The notes: generated from the letters alone by a model not told the origin. 64,000 nt of DNA from Strix aluco (GCF_031877795.1 NC_133954.1:10135466-10199465), one strand, 5' to 3'; positions 19,392 through 30,775 are shown, counted from the first letter of the stretch. Numbers and translations: made by a program.

Positions 19392-22300
19392 CTAGCTGGG
19401 GAAGGACCCCGCTGGCAGCTGGTGCTGCCAGGGCCCGGCCGTGGGGCAGAGCCCCTGCGGCAGCGCGGGGGGGTCCGAGGCGGGGGGGCTGGCGGCCGGC
19501 TCCTGGGGCTGCCGAGCGCCCATGGAGGCGAGGTACGTGTTGAGGAGCTGCGCGATCTCGTCCACCTGCGGGGCGGAGGGGAGAGGCCGGGTCAGCCCGG
19601 GGCAGCCCCGGGGGCGAGGAGGGGTGGAGGGGCAGCTGCCCTGTACCTGGGAGGTCTCGAAGAGCAGGTCCCGGTCCTCCACCGAGAGGCGGAAGGTGCC
19701 ACTGTCGGAGGCGCCGAAGGAGGAGATGCGGCCATAGCAGAAGCTGTCCAAGGGCTCAGGCTCCCCCGGCTTGTAGAGCGAGACGGCCTTGGCCCCAATG
19801 CCCAGCCACAGCCGCTGGGGCCCGGCCCCCACCGGACTCTGCGAAGAGAGGGGTGTCAGGGGTGCCAGGGCTGCCCCCCGGCCCCTGCCCCTGCCCCGCC
19901 GGGGCCTCACCGCGCGCAGGTCAACGTCGAAGAGCGTGGAGCCGAAGCCAGGCCACTCCCGCACCAGCGCCACGTAGGCAGCCATGGCCTCGGGCCGGCC
20001 CATGCCCTGCAGCAGCTTCCACTTCTCCACGATGGCCGCCATGGTGCTGGCCCCCTCCTCCCGCAGGCGGCCCCGCAGGCGCTGGTCCCGCTCCGCCCGC
20101 TGCTTGGCCAGCGCTTGCCCCCAGAGCCCACCGGCCAGCAGCCCCGCGCGCAACCGGGCCCCCCGGCACTTGGTGGGGGGCCGGCGGCGGGGGGCCGGCA
20201 GGCGGGCGTGCAGCACGTGGGGCGGGAAGAGCTCCTCCAGGCGCGGGAACGGGGCGTGGGTGGAGAAGTCGCTGTTGAGGCTCTGCAGGCGCAGCGCTGC
20301 CAGCGTCTGCAGCGTCTCCTCCGACGTGGGCACGTAGCCCCGCAGCACCATCTCGTGCGCCTGCGGGAGGGGGGGTGAGACAGCGCTGCATGGCCACCCC
20401 GGCACGGCACGGCATGGCCATTGTGGCACGGCCTGGCCACCCCGGCACGGCACAGCCTGGCCACCCCGGCACGGCTCTCACCTGCTCAAAGAGGAGGGCG
20501 AACTCCAGGCTGTCGCGCGGGACGTTGTCCGTGTCCAGGAAGCCGTAGTGCTTGAAGCAGAGTCGGCACGGCGGGTCCTGCTCCCGCTCCTCCCCAGCCA
20601 GGCTGTGGCAGAAGGGACCAGCCCCATCAGTGTGGGGGCAGGAACCCCCACACTGTCCCCTCCCGCTCACGGCCCCCCCCGCGCCCTCCCCCGTAGGCAG
20701 CAGAGAGGGACATTTACTTTTCAAACCTGGTGAGGACGTCGGCCAGCAGCGTGGCGCTGCCCACGGGCTGCTCCCGCCGCCGGGACTGCTCGTAGAGCGC
20801 GAAGAGGTTGGGGCTCTGGGACAGCCCCAGGCGCGACACCAGCTCCCGGGCCACCTGGGGCGAGACAAAGGCAACCGACGGTGACTGCGCGTCCCTGGCC
20901 ACGGCGCTCAGGGCTGCAAAGGGACACAGACAGGTCACGGCGGGCAAAGACAGGCGGCCCCTGGCCCCTCTCCGCGGCGGCTCAGCTGGGAGAGCCCCCA
21001 GGAGCCCCCCGCCTCCCACGGCACGCTGCCCACCCAGCCCCACGTGCCGAAATGTCCTGGGTCCCCTGCTTGGCACGGCCGCGGCCCCTCACCTCCTCGG
21101 CTGTGGTGTGGGAGCTGATGGCCACACTGCAGGCGGGTGCCCCTGGGCAGTGCACGGTGCAGATCATCTCCTGCCGCCGCATCAGCACCAGGATCTCCTC
21201 CAGCGAGGGCACGCACTCCCGCCCCTTCGTCTTCCCCAGCGCCTCCCTGATGAAGCAGGCGTACTTGGCCATCTCCGAGGTGGGGAACCGGCTCTCTGTC
21301 CTGCAAGAGGCACCAGGAGGGTCACAGCAGCACTGACCCGATGGGGACCCCAGCACCTGGTGAGCCCCCTGCCCGCTGCCAGCGCCCGGCAGCTCCACCA
21401 GCACTCGCCTGTCGAGGTGGAAGCGCAGGAAGCGCAGGACGGGCGGGGAGGGCAGGAAGGTGCAGCTCATGCAGGTGAGCAGCTGCCAGTAGTGCAGGTC
21501 GCCCTGCCCGCCCGGCGCCGGTGGCTCCGTGGTCTGCTTCACCAGCTGGCAGTAGATCTCGTCCACCAGCGGCGGCAGGTCCAGGCAGGTCTGCAGGACG
21601 CCCTGCATCAGCGGCACCGGGTCCCGCTCCGACTCCAGCTGCTGCAGCGAGTTAAAGAGCTTCACAGCCTCATCGCGCAGTGTGGTGTAGCTGCGGGGCC
21701 CGGGGGCTGCGGGATGAGACGGGGGTTAACAGCCCCGTGGGCTTCCCCAGGCCCCCCCCTCCGCCAGCAGCCAGGCACCGCACCCGCAGCCAGGCCAGCC
21801 CCAGCCCAGCACCCGCGCAGCACCCGGCCCAGCCATCACTGCCGCCAGCCCGGGGCACGGGACCAGGCTTTGGGCCCCCCCTCACCGCTTTGGTCCAGGC
21901 TGCCGTAGGGGAAGGGCAGCAGGGGAGCGTAGAGGGGGCTGCTGGTGTAGCGCAGGATGGGGTTGCAGCGGTAGATCTGCTCCAGGACCTCGGGGCTGCC
22001 GCAGTGCTCCTGCGAGGGCGAAGCGACGGCCGCAGCTGCAGAGGGCCCGGCACAGGCCCCCACTGCCGCCCCGGGGGGCACGTGAGGCCCCCAGCGCCCA
22101 TCCCGGCCCTGCTGGCAACCCCATGCCACGGGCTCACCTCGACGTCGCGCATGAGCAGCTGGGTGGGCGTCTGGACAGGCGCTTTGCTGTCGATGACCTT
22201 CTGCACGGCACACACCCAGTGCACGGCCTCGTTCAGGTGCTCCGTGAACAGGCGGTAGCAATGCTTCCTGCCAAACACCGTCACGCTCCAGTAGCCTGCG

Positions 22301-25300
22301 AGGGACAGACCGCTCACCCGCTGCCCGCCAGCACCCTCGCCCCAAGGACCCCCACCCCAGCCAGGCTGGCTCCATACCCCGGGGCTTGGTGTAGCCCGTG
22401 CTCTGGGGGACAGAGGCCCCCCGGGGCTGGGAGGGCAACTCAGGGCACGAGGGGCTGCGAAGGCGCAGCCCGAGCGAGGGGTGCGGGCGCCTCACCTGTC
22501 TCCTTGTAGGTCCGCCTGTCCGGCCAGAGCACGGAGCAGAGGCTGGTGAGCACGAGGGAGCCCAGCCGCCGGGCCCCCTTCTCGTTGCTGCTGTAGTAGT
22601 CCAGGGAGTCGGGCGTCAGCACGAACCAGTACTTCCGAGGCCGGATCCAGGGGGTCTTCACGCCGCCCCGCACCTCCCGCTGCAGCCAGCCTGGGGAGGG
22701 GAAGCCTCAGCCCCGGCGCAGGGCAGGGTCTGCCTGGCACCAGCCCAGCTGGTGCCCCCGGCCCTCGGGGACGGGATCCAGCCGCAGTCGGGGCGGAGGC
22801 AAAGGCCCCTGTGCCCCAGCCGGGCTGTGCCCACCTTTCACGAGAGCGTCGGGGTCATCCTCCACTGGCCCCGGGCCCTTCTCCACGATGAGGCTGCGCA
22901 TCTCTTCCGCGACGAGCAGGGACCTGGGGACGACACGGGGCTGAGTCTGGGTGCCCGCGGGTGCCTCCCACAGCCCCCGGGCAGGAAGCTGGCCCAGGGG
23001 CTGGGGTCAGCCGGGGTCCTGAGGGGCTCCGGGCACCCTGCAACCCCACGGTGGGAGCACGGCAGAGCCATCGGGTGCAGATGACCCCGGCTAAAAATAA
23101 GCTGTTTGCAGTCGCGGCCCTGCCAAGGAATTCGGAAAATGAACAACCAGGAAGGAATGTTGGCAGTGGCGTCGGCACTGGGAGGACAGGGAGCGAGCAG
23201 GCCCCTGTGCCCCAGCACCCCGTCTCCCCAGGCACACACTGTCCCAGGGCACGGCCTCCACTGGTGGACATGGCCCGGCAGAGCCTCCCGGCATGGAGGA
23301 GCCGCACACAGCCCCCGTCGACGAAGCCTGCGGCAGCTGAGCCATCCGGCGTGGCAGAGGGATGGAGAGTGCCCAAGGATGCACCGAGGACGGGGACGGA
23401 GCGCAGCAGCCCTGGCTCTGCCGTCCTCTGCTCTAGCCGACAGGCCGGCCCAGTGCGGTGCCGGCCCCATGGACACGATGGCGCGGGACACGCCGGCACC
23501 GGCGCGTCCTGCCAAGGCGTGCCAGGCCCCCAGCCCCCCCAGCACCACACGAGGGACGTGACCGGATGCGCAGCGGGGGTCACTCACCGCTCCGAGCCGC
23601 TGCTGCTGCGGGTGGGCTGGCTCAGGCTCACCTCCAGGGACCCCTGGGGAGGAAGGAGACGTCTCAGCCCCACAGTCACTGCCCGGCACCCCCGAACGTC
23701 CCCCCGACGACTGCTCGCCTCGCCAGCCCCGCTCCAGGCCCAAAGGGGCAGGCAGGGAGCCCCGGTGCCCCCACAGCTGCGGCAGGAGCCCGGGCTGCAG
23801 CTGGGGCACCCCGGGGGCACGGGGGCAGCCTCCGGGCACGCTGGCTGCATGTCCTCGGTTGACCCGGCAGGCTGGATACCGTGCAGAATTGCACAAGGTC
23901 AGTGCTGAGTAATACGCTTACGGCACAAAGTCCCATTGTAATGGGGCCGCTGACTTCCTGCCCGCGGCGGTGGGACACGGCGCAGGGAAGTCCCTGGCCC
24001 CGCAGCAGGACAGGGGCTGGTTCCTCCTCGCGCAGCACAACTTGACGTGGCCGGTGCCGCTCACGTGACGACCCCGGCACACGTGCTGGGACACGAGGCA
24101 GAGCCCAGGCACGGGCAGGCACCGGGTCGGGCAGGGCGCCCCGGCAGAGCGGGGCCGCGGCAGCGCCGGCGGATGCTGCCCCGGGACATGCACGGGCGCC
24201 GCTGCCAGCTGCGGCCCAACGGGGCGGCCGGAGGCACGACAGGCCAGAGCGTGCCACAGAACGCCGGGAAAAAGAGAGGGCTGCTAAAAATAGTGGCGGG
24301 GAGGGGGGAGGCACCGCAGGTACGGCTGTGCCGCGGGGCAGGGCCAGGCGCTGCTGACCCGTGGCATTAAGGGCACCTGTTGTGCAGCCCCGGCGCCGCG
24401 CACGGGGCCAGCTCCTCCGGTGACCGTCCCGCTGCCGAGGCCAGGGAGGGCCCCGCGTGCTCCTGCACGGCTGCGGGCACCGAGACGGTGCCCAGCTCCT
24501 CAGCCGCGGGAGGAGGCGGCGGCGGCCGGCTCCTTCTCAGGGATATAAATAAATCAGAGAGGAGCCGCGGCAGCGGGGCCGGGGGAGCTGCTCCCACGCT
24601 CCCAGGAAGGGGCGGCCGGCCCTGCGGGTTTCCAAGGAGCCCCCGGCCACAGCAAAGGGCTCCCGGGGGACCTGGCGTCACAGCCGCCCACGCCAGCCCC
24701 GACCTCCGGAGCCAGCGCGGCCCGCGGGACGCGGGAAGCCCAAAGCCGGCTCCTGCCATTGCCGTGCCCTTGGCGCTGCCAGCGGTGCCCAGAGGGCCCA
24801 GCTCCCGCCCCGCCGCGGTCCCCGCTGGGGAAGGGGACCCGCTGCCGGGGGACGGCCGGTGTGGGGGGCTCAGGGCAGCTCCCGGCAGCAGCAGTTGGGC
24901 AGGGGGAGAGGGGCTGCAGCAAGGGGGACCTGCTGTCACCACCCGCCGTGTCCCCTCCGTGCCGGGACACGGCCCCGCGGCTGCGGGAGGCAGCCGGGAG
25001 GGGCAGGAGGAGCCCCCGGGAGCCGGGGTTCCCCCCGCCCCCGCGCTATCAGCCGGCCCCCACGCAGCCCGGCCGGAGGAAGCGCCGGTTTCCGCCGCTC
25101 CGCTTCCCTAAACAGAGGAAGCGGCCGGAGCGGGGAGATCCAGGCCCGTTCCCCGCGCCCGGCACGTGCTCCCGGGCACCGGCCCCGGCAGGTCTGTGCG
25201 GAGCCGCGGCCGGTCCCGGGGCACCCGGCCCGCGGGGGCCCTGCGCGCCCCGGCCCCGGCACAGGGCAGGTACGGCCCCGGTGCGAGAACCGGCACCGGC

Positions 25301-25861
25301 AGCCCCGCGGCTCTGCCCCGGGGAGCGGGCAAGGGCCGGGCAGGGGGGCAGCGCCCCAACACCCGACGGGCGCCCGAGTCCCGCCGCCGCGGCACCAGCA
25401 ACGGCCCCGCGCCGGGATCCGAACGGGCGGCGGCCCCCGCACGCCTCGGCTCTGCCCCGGGACCCCCCGGGCCGCCCCGCGGGGACCCCCCGACCGGCGG
25501 CGGGGCCGCGCCAAGGGCAGCCCGGGCGGCGGGACCGGCGGGGACAGGCCCGGGCAGGCGGCGACCGTGCTCGCCGCGGCGGCGGGGACCGGGACGGGCC
25601 GGGACAGCGCCGAGCCGGGCGGGAGGAGCCGCGCACCGCCGGTCCCGCCGCCCCGGTGCCCAGCCGCGGCTCCAGCGCCCGTCCCGCAGCCGGTGTCGGC
25701 CCCACCTGGTCTCCCTGGGCGCGGAGCTCGAAGGACGACGCCTCCTCCTCCTCCTCGGCCTCGCCGTCCGCCTCGCGGTCCGCCTCGCCGTAGTCCCGCC
25801 GCAGCAGCGTGAAGCCTTGCCGGCAGCACAGCAGCCACCACAGCCCGCCCGGGAACGGCAT
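19392..25861 (-). CDS. PLEKHH3: PLEKHH3, PH-MyTH4-FERM protein
   Basis: A cytoplasmic scaffold of the PH/MyTH4/FERM class; its precise function is poorly known. Thirteen exons: 25706-25861, 23588-23643, 22835-22923, 22496-22690, 22138-22295, 21886-22009, 21409-21706, 21093-21300, 20718-20854, 20482-20602, 19911-20360, 19647-19838, 19392-19565. They encode 785 aa (human about 793). The PH domain (about 100-205) starts GWLQREVRGG and includes PRKYWFVLTPDSLDYYSSNE. The MyTH4 region (about 225-400) includes NPILRYTSSPLYAPLLPFPY, SYTTLRDEAVKLFNSLQ and LTCMSCTFLPSPPVLRFL. The FERM lobes follow, with LVSRLGLSQSPNLFALYE, FALLFEQAHEMVLRGY, GFGSTLFDVDLR and RLWLGIGAKAVSLY. An acidic E-rich run lies at about 33-40. 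Exon 7 ends in a GC donor (see the GC-AG intron entry). Intron 1 is about 2.1 kb and others are as short as 72 bases. Start: first ATG, MPFPGGLWWLL. Confidence 0.93.
20391..20476. repeat. About 24-bp tandem repeat in PLEKHH3 intron 10
   Basis: Near-repeats of TGGCCACCCCGGCACGGCAC start at 20391, 20415 (shortened), 20434 and 20458, filling most of the intron between exons 11 and 10. Confidence 0.8.
21301..21408 (-). other. GC-AG intron in PLEKHH3 (intron 7)
   Basis: The reading phase across this intron works only if the donor is AG|GCGAGT (GC at 21408-21407) with acceptor TTGCAG|G. The next GT (in GTGCTG) shifts the frame and loses the conserved ESRFP continuation. AG|GCRAGT is the usual context for the minor class of U2 introns with GC donors. 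Confidence 0.8.
23091..23160. promoter_or_regulatory. Candidate MEF2/TEAD element, PLEKHH3 intron 2
   Basis: CTAAAAATAA (23091-23100) matches the MEF2 consensus YTAWWWWTAR, and a TEAD-like GGAATGT lies near 23154, in a low-GC island inside GC-rich intron. It is a motif match only; function is inferred. Confidence 0.3.
24284..24293. promoter_or_regulatory. MEF2-consensus site, PLEKHH3 intron 1
   Basis: CTAAAAATAG is an exact MEF2 consensus, with a CACCTG E-box about 80 bases downstream. It is a second such site within 1.2 kb of the intron 2 one. No functional evidence. Confidence 0.3.
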
Positions 25862-26150
25862 CGCCCCGACGGCACCGGACGGCACCGGGACGGGACGGGA
25901 CCGGCCCCGCCGCCCGCCCGCGCCGCGCACCGGCCGCCGCCACCGGGACCGGCCCCGCCGCCGCCGCCCCGGGCGGGCCGGGCCGGGCGCGTCACCGGCC
26001 CCCGCCAATCGCCGCGCGCGGCCCGGGGCGGAGCCAGCGCGCCCGGGGCGGCGGGGCCGCTGCTGGCGTCATCTGCCGGGCGGGGGCGCGCGCCGAACCG
26101 GGTCGGGGGGCGAGCGAGATCCGGGGGCGCCGCACGGCGGGGCCGGTGCT
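25000..26150 (-). promoter_or_regulatory. PLEKHH3 CpG-island promoter and exon 1
   Basis: Very CpG-dense sequence surrounds the first coding exon (ATG at 25861) and extends on both sides. There is no TATA or CCAAT immediately upstream. Boundaries are approximate, judged by eye. Confidence 0.55.
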
Positions 26151-28070
26151 CCCGGAGCCGGCACGGTGCACCGGGCACCGCCTGCGCCCGGCCTGGGCAC
26201 CGGCACCGGCACCGGGACGGGCGGAGCGCGCTGGTTCCGGCAGCACCGGGGGTTTCACCGGCCGCGGTGTCGAGCTGCCCCGCGGCACCGGCGCCATGTG
26301 CTGCCCCAGCTCCTCCGCGCCGCAGCGCCGAGGCCCGTCCCGGGGAGGAGGCTCCGCCGGTGCGGTGCCAGCGGGCAGCACCGTGCGCTGCCGGCACGGG
26401 CAGGAGGGCACCGCAGGCAGGGCCACTGTGGGCAGGAGGGCTCAGTGCTTGGGCCTGCCAGCCCCGGTGGCACCTTCCCGCCGAGGAGCGGGTGGAAGGG
26501 GTTCATGGTGGGGTCGCACCCGGGGCCGCAGCGAAGCACCGCGGCTCGGCTCAGCCCTGGGCCCTGCCCGGCAGCCGAGGGGCTGCGGTGCCCTCGAGCC
26601 GTGGGTGCTGTGGCAGCGCCCGGGCCCTGGCCCCGCTCCTGGAGCCCCGGGAAGGGTTAAGCACATCAGCCGCGGCCCTGGCTTTGCTACAGCTCTTGGG
26701 TCAACACCATCGCTGGGAGCCCAGAGCGGTGCTGGGATGCGCACGCAGGAAGCGCCGGCTGCCAGCTCCCCTCCCACGCAGCCGGCGCCGGGCCTGCACC
26801 GGGCTGTGCCGGGGCTGAGCCCCGCTGCGGGGCCAGCTGGGTGGCTGGGACAGGCCGGGGCACCGGGCAGAGGCCCCCAGCCACGGCGGGAATGGAGCCG
26901 GTGTGGGGCCAGGTGATGGGGGGAGACGGTGGCCCGGCGGTGGGGCCAACACCGCCACGGCCACGGGGCCAGCGGTGGAAGGGAGCGGGGCCGCCCGGGG
27001 CTGCAGGCTGAGTGGAGCTGGGCCAGTTACTGCCTGAGCCCGGCCCGTGGGCCAGCGGAGGCTGCGGGGGATGGGGGCCCATCGCCTGGCTCTGCGGCTG
27101 CTGTGCGGGGCTGCAGCTGCGGCAGCTGAGTCAGCAGGAATCACATTTCCGGCCCAGCAGTAGGTGAAGGGGCTGGGAAGGCTGCTCCCAGTCCTCCCAG
27201 TCCGAGTGCTGGGCTAATCCCGCGTGGGAGCCTGGGGGCAAGCAGGAAGCGGCCTCCAGCCCCAGCAGGACCAGGAGGTGCTTCCCTGCGTGCCCGGCTC
27301 CGCCGCGGAGCCCCACGAGCAGCCGCTGCGCCCCAGCCAGGCCCCATCCTGCTCCCAGCACCCCGGGCCCAGCGCGTGGGGCTGTCGCATGGCCCAGGCC
27401 TTGCTGGCCCGTGGCCCTGGTGGCCCGTGGCCATGGTGCCAGCCCTGTCGGGGCAAGGGCGTCCTGACTGCACCAGCCCCAGCCGCAGCACGCTGGCCCC
27501 GCAGGAGCTGCTGGGCCAGGATGTGCCAGAGCAGAGGAGCCCGTGGGGGAAGTGAGGAGGGGAGAGGAAAGTCCCTCTGGCCCCTCTGCCCCCCCGCCCC
27601 GGGAGGGAGTTTCCAGCCAGACCCAGGGCAGGTTTTTCCGGGGGGGCCTCTGCTGTCGCGAGCCCAGGGACTCCCGGCCCCTCCGACACCCTGCCCGTGG
27701 GGCCGGTGGCGTGGGCTGTGCTGGGGGGGGACCCCGCTCCTGCCCCCCGCTGCCCCCTCGGACTGCCCCGGCGGTACCGCGGGGCTGGGGGGGGGCCGGG
27801 CCCGCGCCTGGACATTCCCCCACCCCGCCCCGGAGCCGCCGTGGAGCCGGTGCCGGTCCCTGGACCGTCGCCCTCCGCACGCCCCCGCCGAGCCGCCGCT
27901 CCCCGGTCCGGTCCCCGGCTGTCGCAGCCCCGGCGGGGCGCCCGCCCGTGCAGGGGACAGGCAGGGCACAGGCAGCGCGAGGTTCTGCTGCCGCCTGCAG
28001 GCAGCCCCCGGCCCGGCCCGGCCAACCCCCCCCCGGCCCCCCCGGCCCGCACCGAGACGGCTCCGGCCCA
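26151..28070. other. Intergenic between PLEKHH3 5' end and CCR10 3' end
   Basis: No coding exon, RNA or transposon recognised. The one site of note is AGCTGAGTCAGCA at 27124-27136, differing from the 13-bp MARE palindrome (MAF/NRF2/BACH) at only the first base. Long frames such as 27131-28798 minus are GC artefacts. Confidence 0.5.
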
Positions 28071-28087
28071 TCGGGGCTCGACTGGGG

Positions 28088-28093
28088 TTTATT
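28088..28093 (-). terminator. CCR10 polyadenylation signal
   Basis: AATAAA on the minus strand about 475 bases beyond the CCR10 stop, just past the minisatellite. It implies that the repeat is transcribed in the CCR10 3' UTR. Confidence 0.6.
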
Positions 28094-28158
28094 GTGAGGG
28101 CGGGAACCAGCGGCCCCGCGGTGCGCAGCCCCCGCGCGGCCCCCGCGCAGCCCCTGCA

Positions 28159-28357
28159 GCACGCGGGACATTGCGCGGTCTCCTGAGCACGTGTGACATT
28201 GCGTGTTCCCCACAGCACACATGACATCACACGGTTCCCTGCAGCACGCGTGCCATTGCGTGGTCCCCCACAGCACGTGTGACATCACACGACTGCCCCA
28301 GAGCACTGGTGACATCACACGGCCCCCTGAGCATGCGTGACATTGCGGGGTCCCCCC
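28159..28357. repeat. Minisatellite, about seven 28-30 bp copies, CCR10 3' UTR
   Basis: Degenerate units of the form GCACGTGTGACATCACACGG followed by a C-rich spacer. CACGTG-like and TGACATCA-like words recur in several copies. Confidence 0.85.
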
Positions 28358-28568
28358 GGCCCGGCCGAGCGCTGGGCAGCGGAGGCACTCGCAGGACGCG
28401 CGGGGCTGCTCTTCCCTCTGCCCACGCGTGTGTGGGCGCCGTGCGGGTTGTCCCAGCGCTGCCGTGCCAGGCCGCTCTGCCGGGCGCCAGCGAGGGGCTC
28501 CCAGGGGGCTACGAAGGGGCCAAGCCCCCGGGGGGCCAGTCCCTGCCCCGGCCACGGGCACCACGTCC

Positions 28569-30684
28569 CTACACCACGTCCTGGCAGGTGGAGAGCGACG
28601 TCCGCCGGCGGGGACTGGGGCAGCTGGGGCAGCGCGGCTCGAGGGGCCCCACGCACCCGGCATCACTGGCCAGTAGCCACAGCTCGCGGCGGAAGCGCTG
28701 GCCCAGGAAGGCGTAGAGCAGGGGGTTGAGGCAGCAGCGCAGGTACGCCAACCCGCCGGTGACCAGCAGCGCCAGGTCCTTGCGGCGGCTCTGGGCACAG
28801 CTCATCTCCCAGCTGGCCAGCAGCTCGGCCGCATCCAGCAGCACCATCAGGCTGTGGGGCAGCTGCAGGGCCACGAACACCAGCACGAGGGCCAGCAGCA
28901 CCCGCAGTGCCCGGTGGGGCTGGGCCCCACGGGCCGCCAGCAGTGTCCGGGCCACGGCCGCGTAGCAGCTTGCCATCACCAGGAAGGGCACTGCAAAGCC
29001 CAGCACGACCTGCACCAGGTTGGTGGCCCCCCGGGCCACCCGCGAGACCTCCTGGGGGAAGACGACGCGGCAGAGCCGGAGGTCCTGGTGCTGCTCTGCT
29101 CGGCCGTAGACGAACTGGGGCAGCGCCAGCAGCATGGCCAGTAGCCAGGCCAGCCCTGCCGTCAGCCAGCCCCGGCGGCGAGCCCGCGGGCGCAGGCGGC
29201 AGGCGGCCGGCACCCGCACGATGGCCACGTAGCGGTCCACGCTGATGCAGGTGAGGAAGAGGAAGCCGCTGTAGAAGTTGAGGGCATAGAGGCCCTGCAG
29301 CACCTTGCAGGCGGCCGTGCCCGGGGACCAGCCCTGCAGCGTGTCGGTGACGGCGAAGGGCAGCGTCAGAAGCAGCAGGAGGTCAGAGAGGGCGAGGTGC
29401 AGGAGGCAGACGTCGGTGATGCTGCGTGCCTGGCGGTAGCGGGTGTGCGTGAGCAGCACCAGCCCGTTCCCCACCGTGCCCAGCAGCGAGAGCAGCAGGT
29501 AGACAGCGGGCTGGTAGGCGCGGGCGAAGCCCTGCACCGCCTGCTTCTCGCAGAGCTCGGGCAGCGCGCTGTCCTCCCACGGGTACGCGTCCTCCCAGGG
29601 GTAGAAGTCGGTGGCGCTGGTCGGCTCCGTCGTGGCGGGGCTGGGGGTTGCCTGCGCAGAGGGAGGCTGGGCGGGGGGTGCTCGGAGACGAGGGCCTGAC
29701 CACAGGGTGCAGCACAGCCCTGCCCCACCCGGCCCTGCTGCGGGGAGCCCGGGTGTGCCGCAGCCCCCGGCCCCACGCGGGGCGGTTTCTGTCTCACACC
29801 CTCCCCGAGGCAGCGGGACGTTCGCCGTGCTCAGTCATTGCGAGAGCAACCACGCGCTTCCCGAGCAGCCGCCTGCGGCGCAGAGCCGGTGGGGAGACGT
29901 GACCCCGGCCACGGCGTCCCACAAAATAACCGTGCGCCTGCCGCGGGGAGGCTGATGTCCCCTGGGGCTCAGCACCCAGCCCATGGCCCCCGTCGCCCCG
30001 TGCAGCCGGGCCTCGGGGCTCCGTGCTGTCATCCCCGGGCAAGTGCTGTGGGCAGGTGCCCACACACAGCCGAGGGTGCACGTGGGGACCTGTCCAAAGC
30101 ACCCACCCACCCATGCACGGCCTTAGGGATCCCGGTGCCGGCACAGCCCCACACTGCCTGGCCCTGCTCCCGGCCGGGGAGGTCCCGGGGCATCCCGCGG
30201 CCTCACAGAGGCTGCAGGCAGCTGGGCACAGTGCTCCCAGCTCCCGGCCTCCCAGTCCTGCTCGGCGGCAGAGGGGCAGCGCTGCAGCCTGGGACCAGAG
30301 GGCTGGGACCCCATTGCCGCCGAGCTCAGGCTCTGGCACCGCTGACTCTGAGCAGCCTCAGGACAGCAGTTTTGCTCTGGCTCCCATCAGCGAGCTCAGG
30401 CGGCTGGGTCTGATCCCCCCACCCGCTCCGGGGATGCAGGTGGGATCTGAACCTCATGCCGGGGCAGGATGACTCCCCAGCATCTCCCCCAGCCCCTTCC
30501 CTGCTCTGGGGACCTGGACCTGGAGCACCGGGTGCTGCCCTGCACGCCCTGGGCTTTGCCTTTCCGCCCAAACCCACACGGCTCACAAGAAGCATTTGAA
30601 AGCCACAAGAAGAGACAGAGAGGGGGGTCCCCGCCCAGCCCCCAGCGAACCCCTCGCTCCATGGCCCCTCACCTGCCCCTGCAT
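28569..30684 (-). CDS. CCR10: CCR10, CC chemokine receptor
   Basis: Seven-transmembrane Gi-coupled chemokine receptor; mammalian CCR10 binds CCL27/CCL28 and homes lymphocytes to skin and mucosa. The main exon is 28569-29651 (360 codons plus stop). A short first exon, 30673-30684, is proposed: ATG CAG GGG CAG followed by a GTGAGG donor, phase 0, joined to acceptor TCTGCGCAG. That gives 364 aa (human 362, whose coding start also lies in a small separate exon). Visible features are an acidic Tyr-rich N-terminus ending ALPELCEKQ, as in human LPELCYK, TM1 GTVGNGLVLL, TM2 LALSDLLLLLTLPFA, DRYVAIVRV (DRY at 143-145), TM6 FVALQLPHSL and TM7 LNPLLYAFLGQRF. Position next to CNTNAP1 and PLEKHH3 supports CCR10. 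The 28569-29651 exon is certain; the micro-exon is likely but unproven. Confidence 0.9.
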
Positions 30685-30744
30685 GGCGCAGCAGGACTGT
30701 TCCCCTGGCTGGCAGGTCTGGAGCCGTCGGCGTCTCAGCGCTCT

Positions 30745-30775
30745 GCAACCTGTGGTTTGACCACGTGCTGCTCCC
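30745..30775 (-). promoter_or_regulatory. RUNX and E-box motifs upstream of CCR10 exon 1
   Basis: TGTGGTTT (30751-30758, RUNX consensus) next to CACGTG (30762-30767) lies 65-85 bases upstream of the proposed CCR10 start codon. RUNX control would fit a lymphocyte receptor. Motif match only. Confidence 0.3.

Noticed and set aside
24544-24551. TATAAATA in PLEKHH3 intron 1
   Set aside because: It matches a TATA box, but no coding exon or initiator-linked gene follows on either strand; it may be chance in an AT-rich patch.
29535-29537. GTG as the CCR10 start
   Set aside because: It would remove the conserved acidic N-terminus with LPELC; the frame is open upstream to a good splice acceptor, and a spliced ATG fits better.
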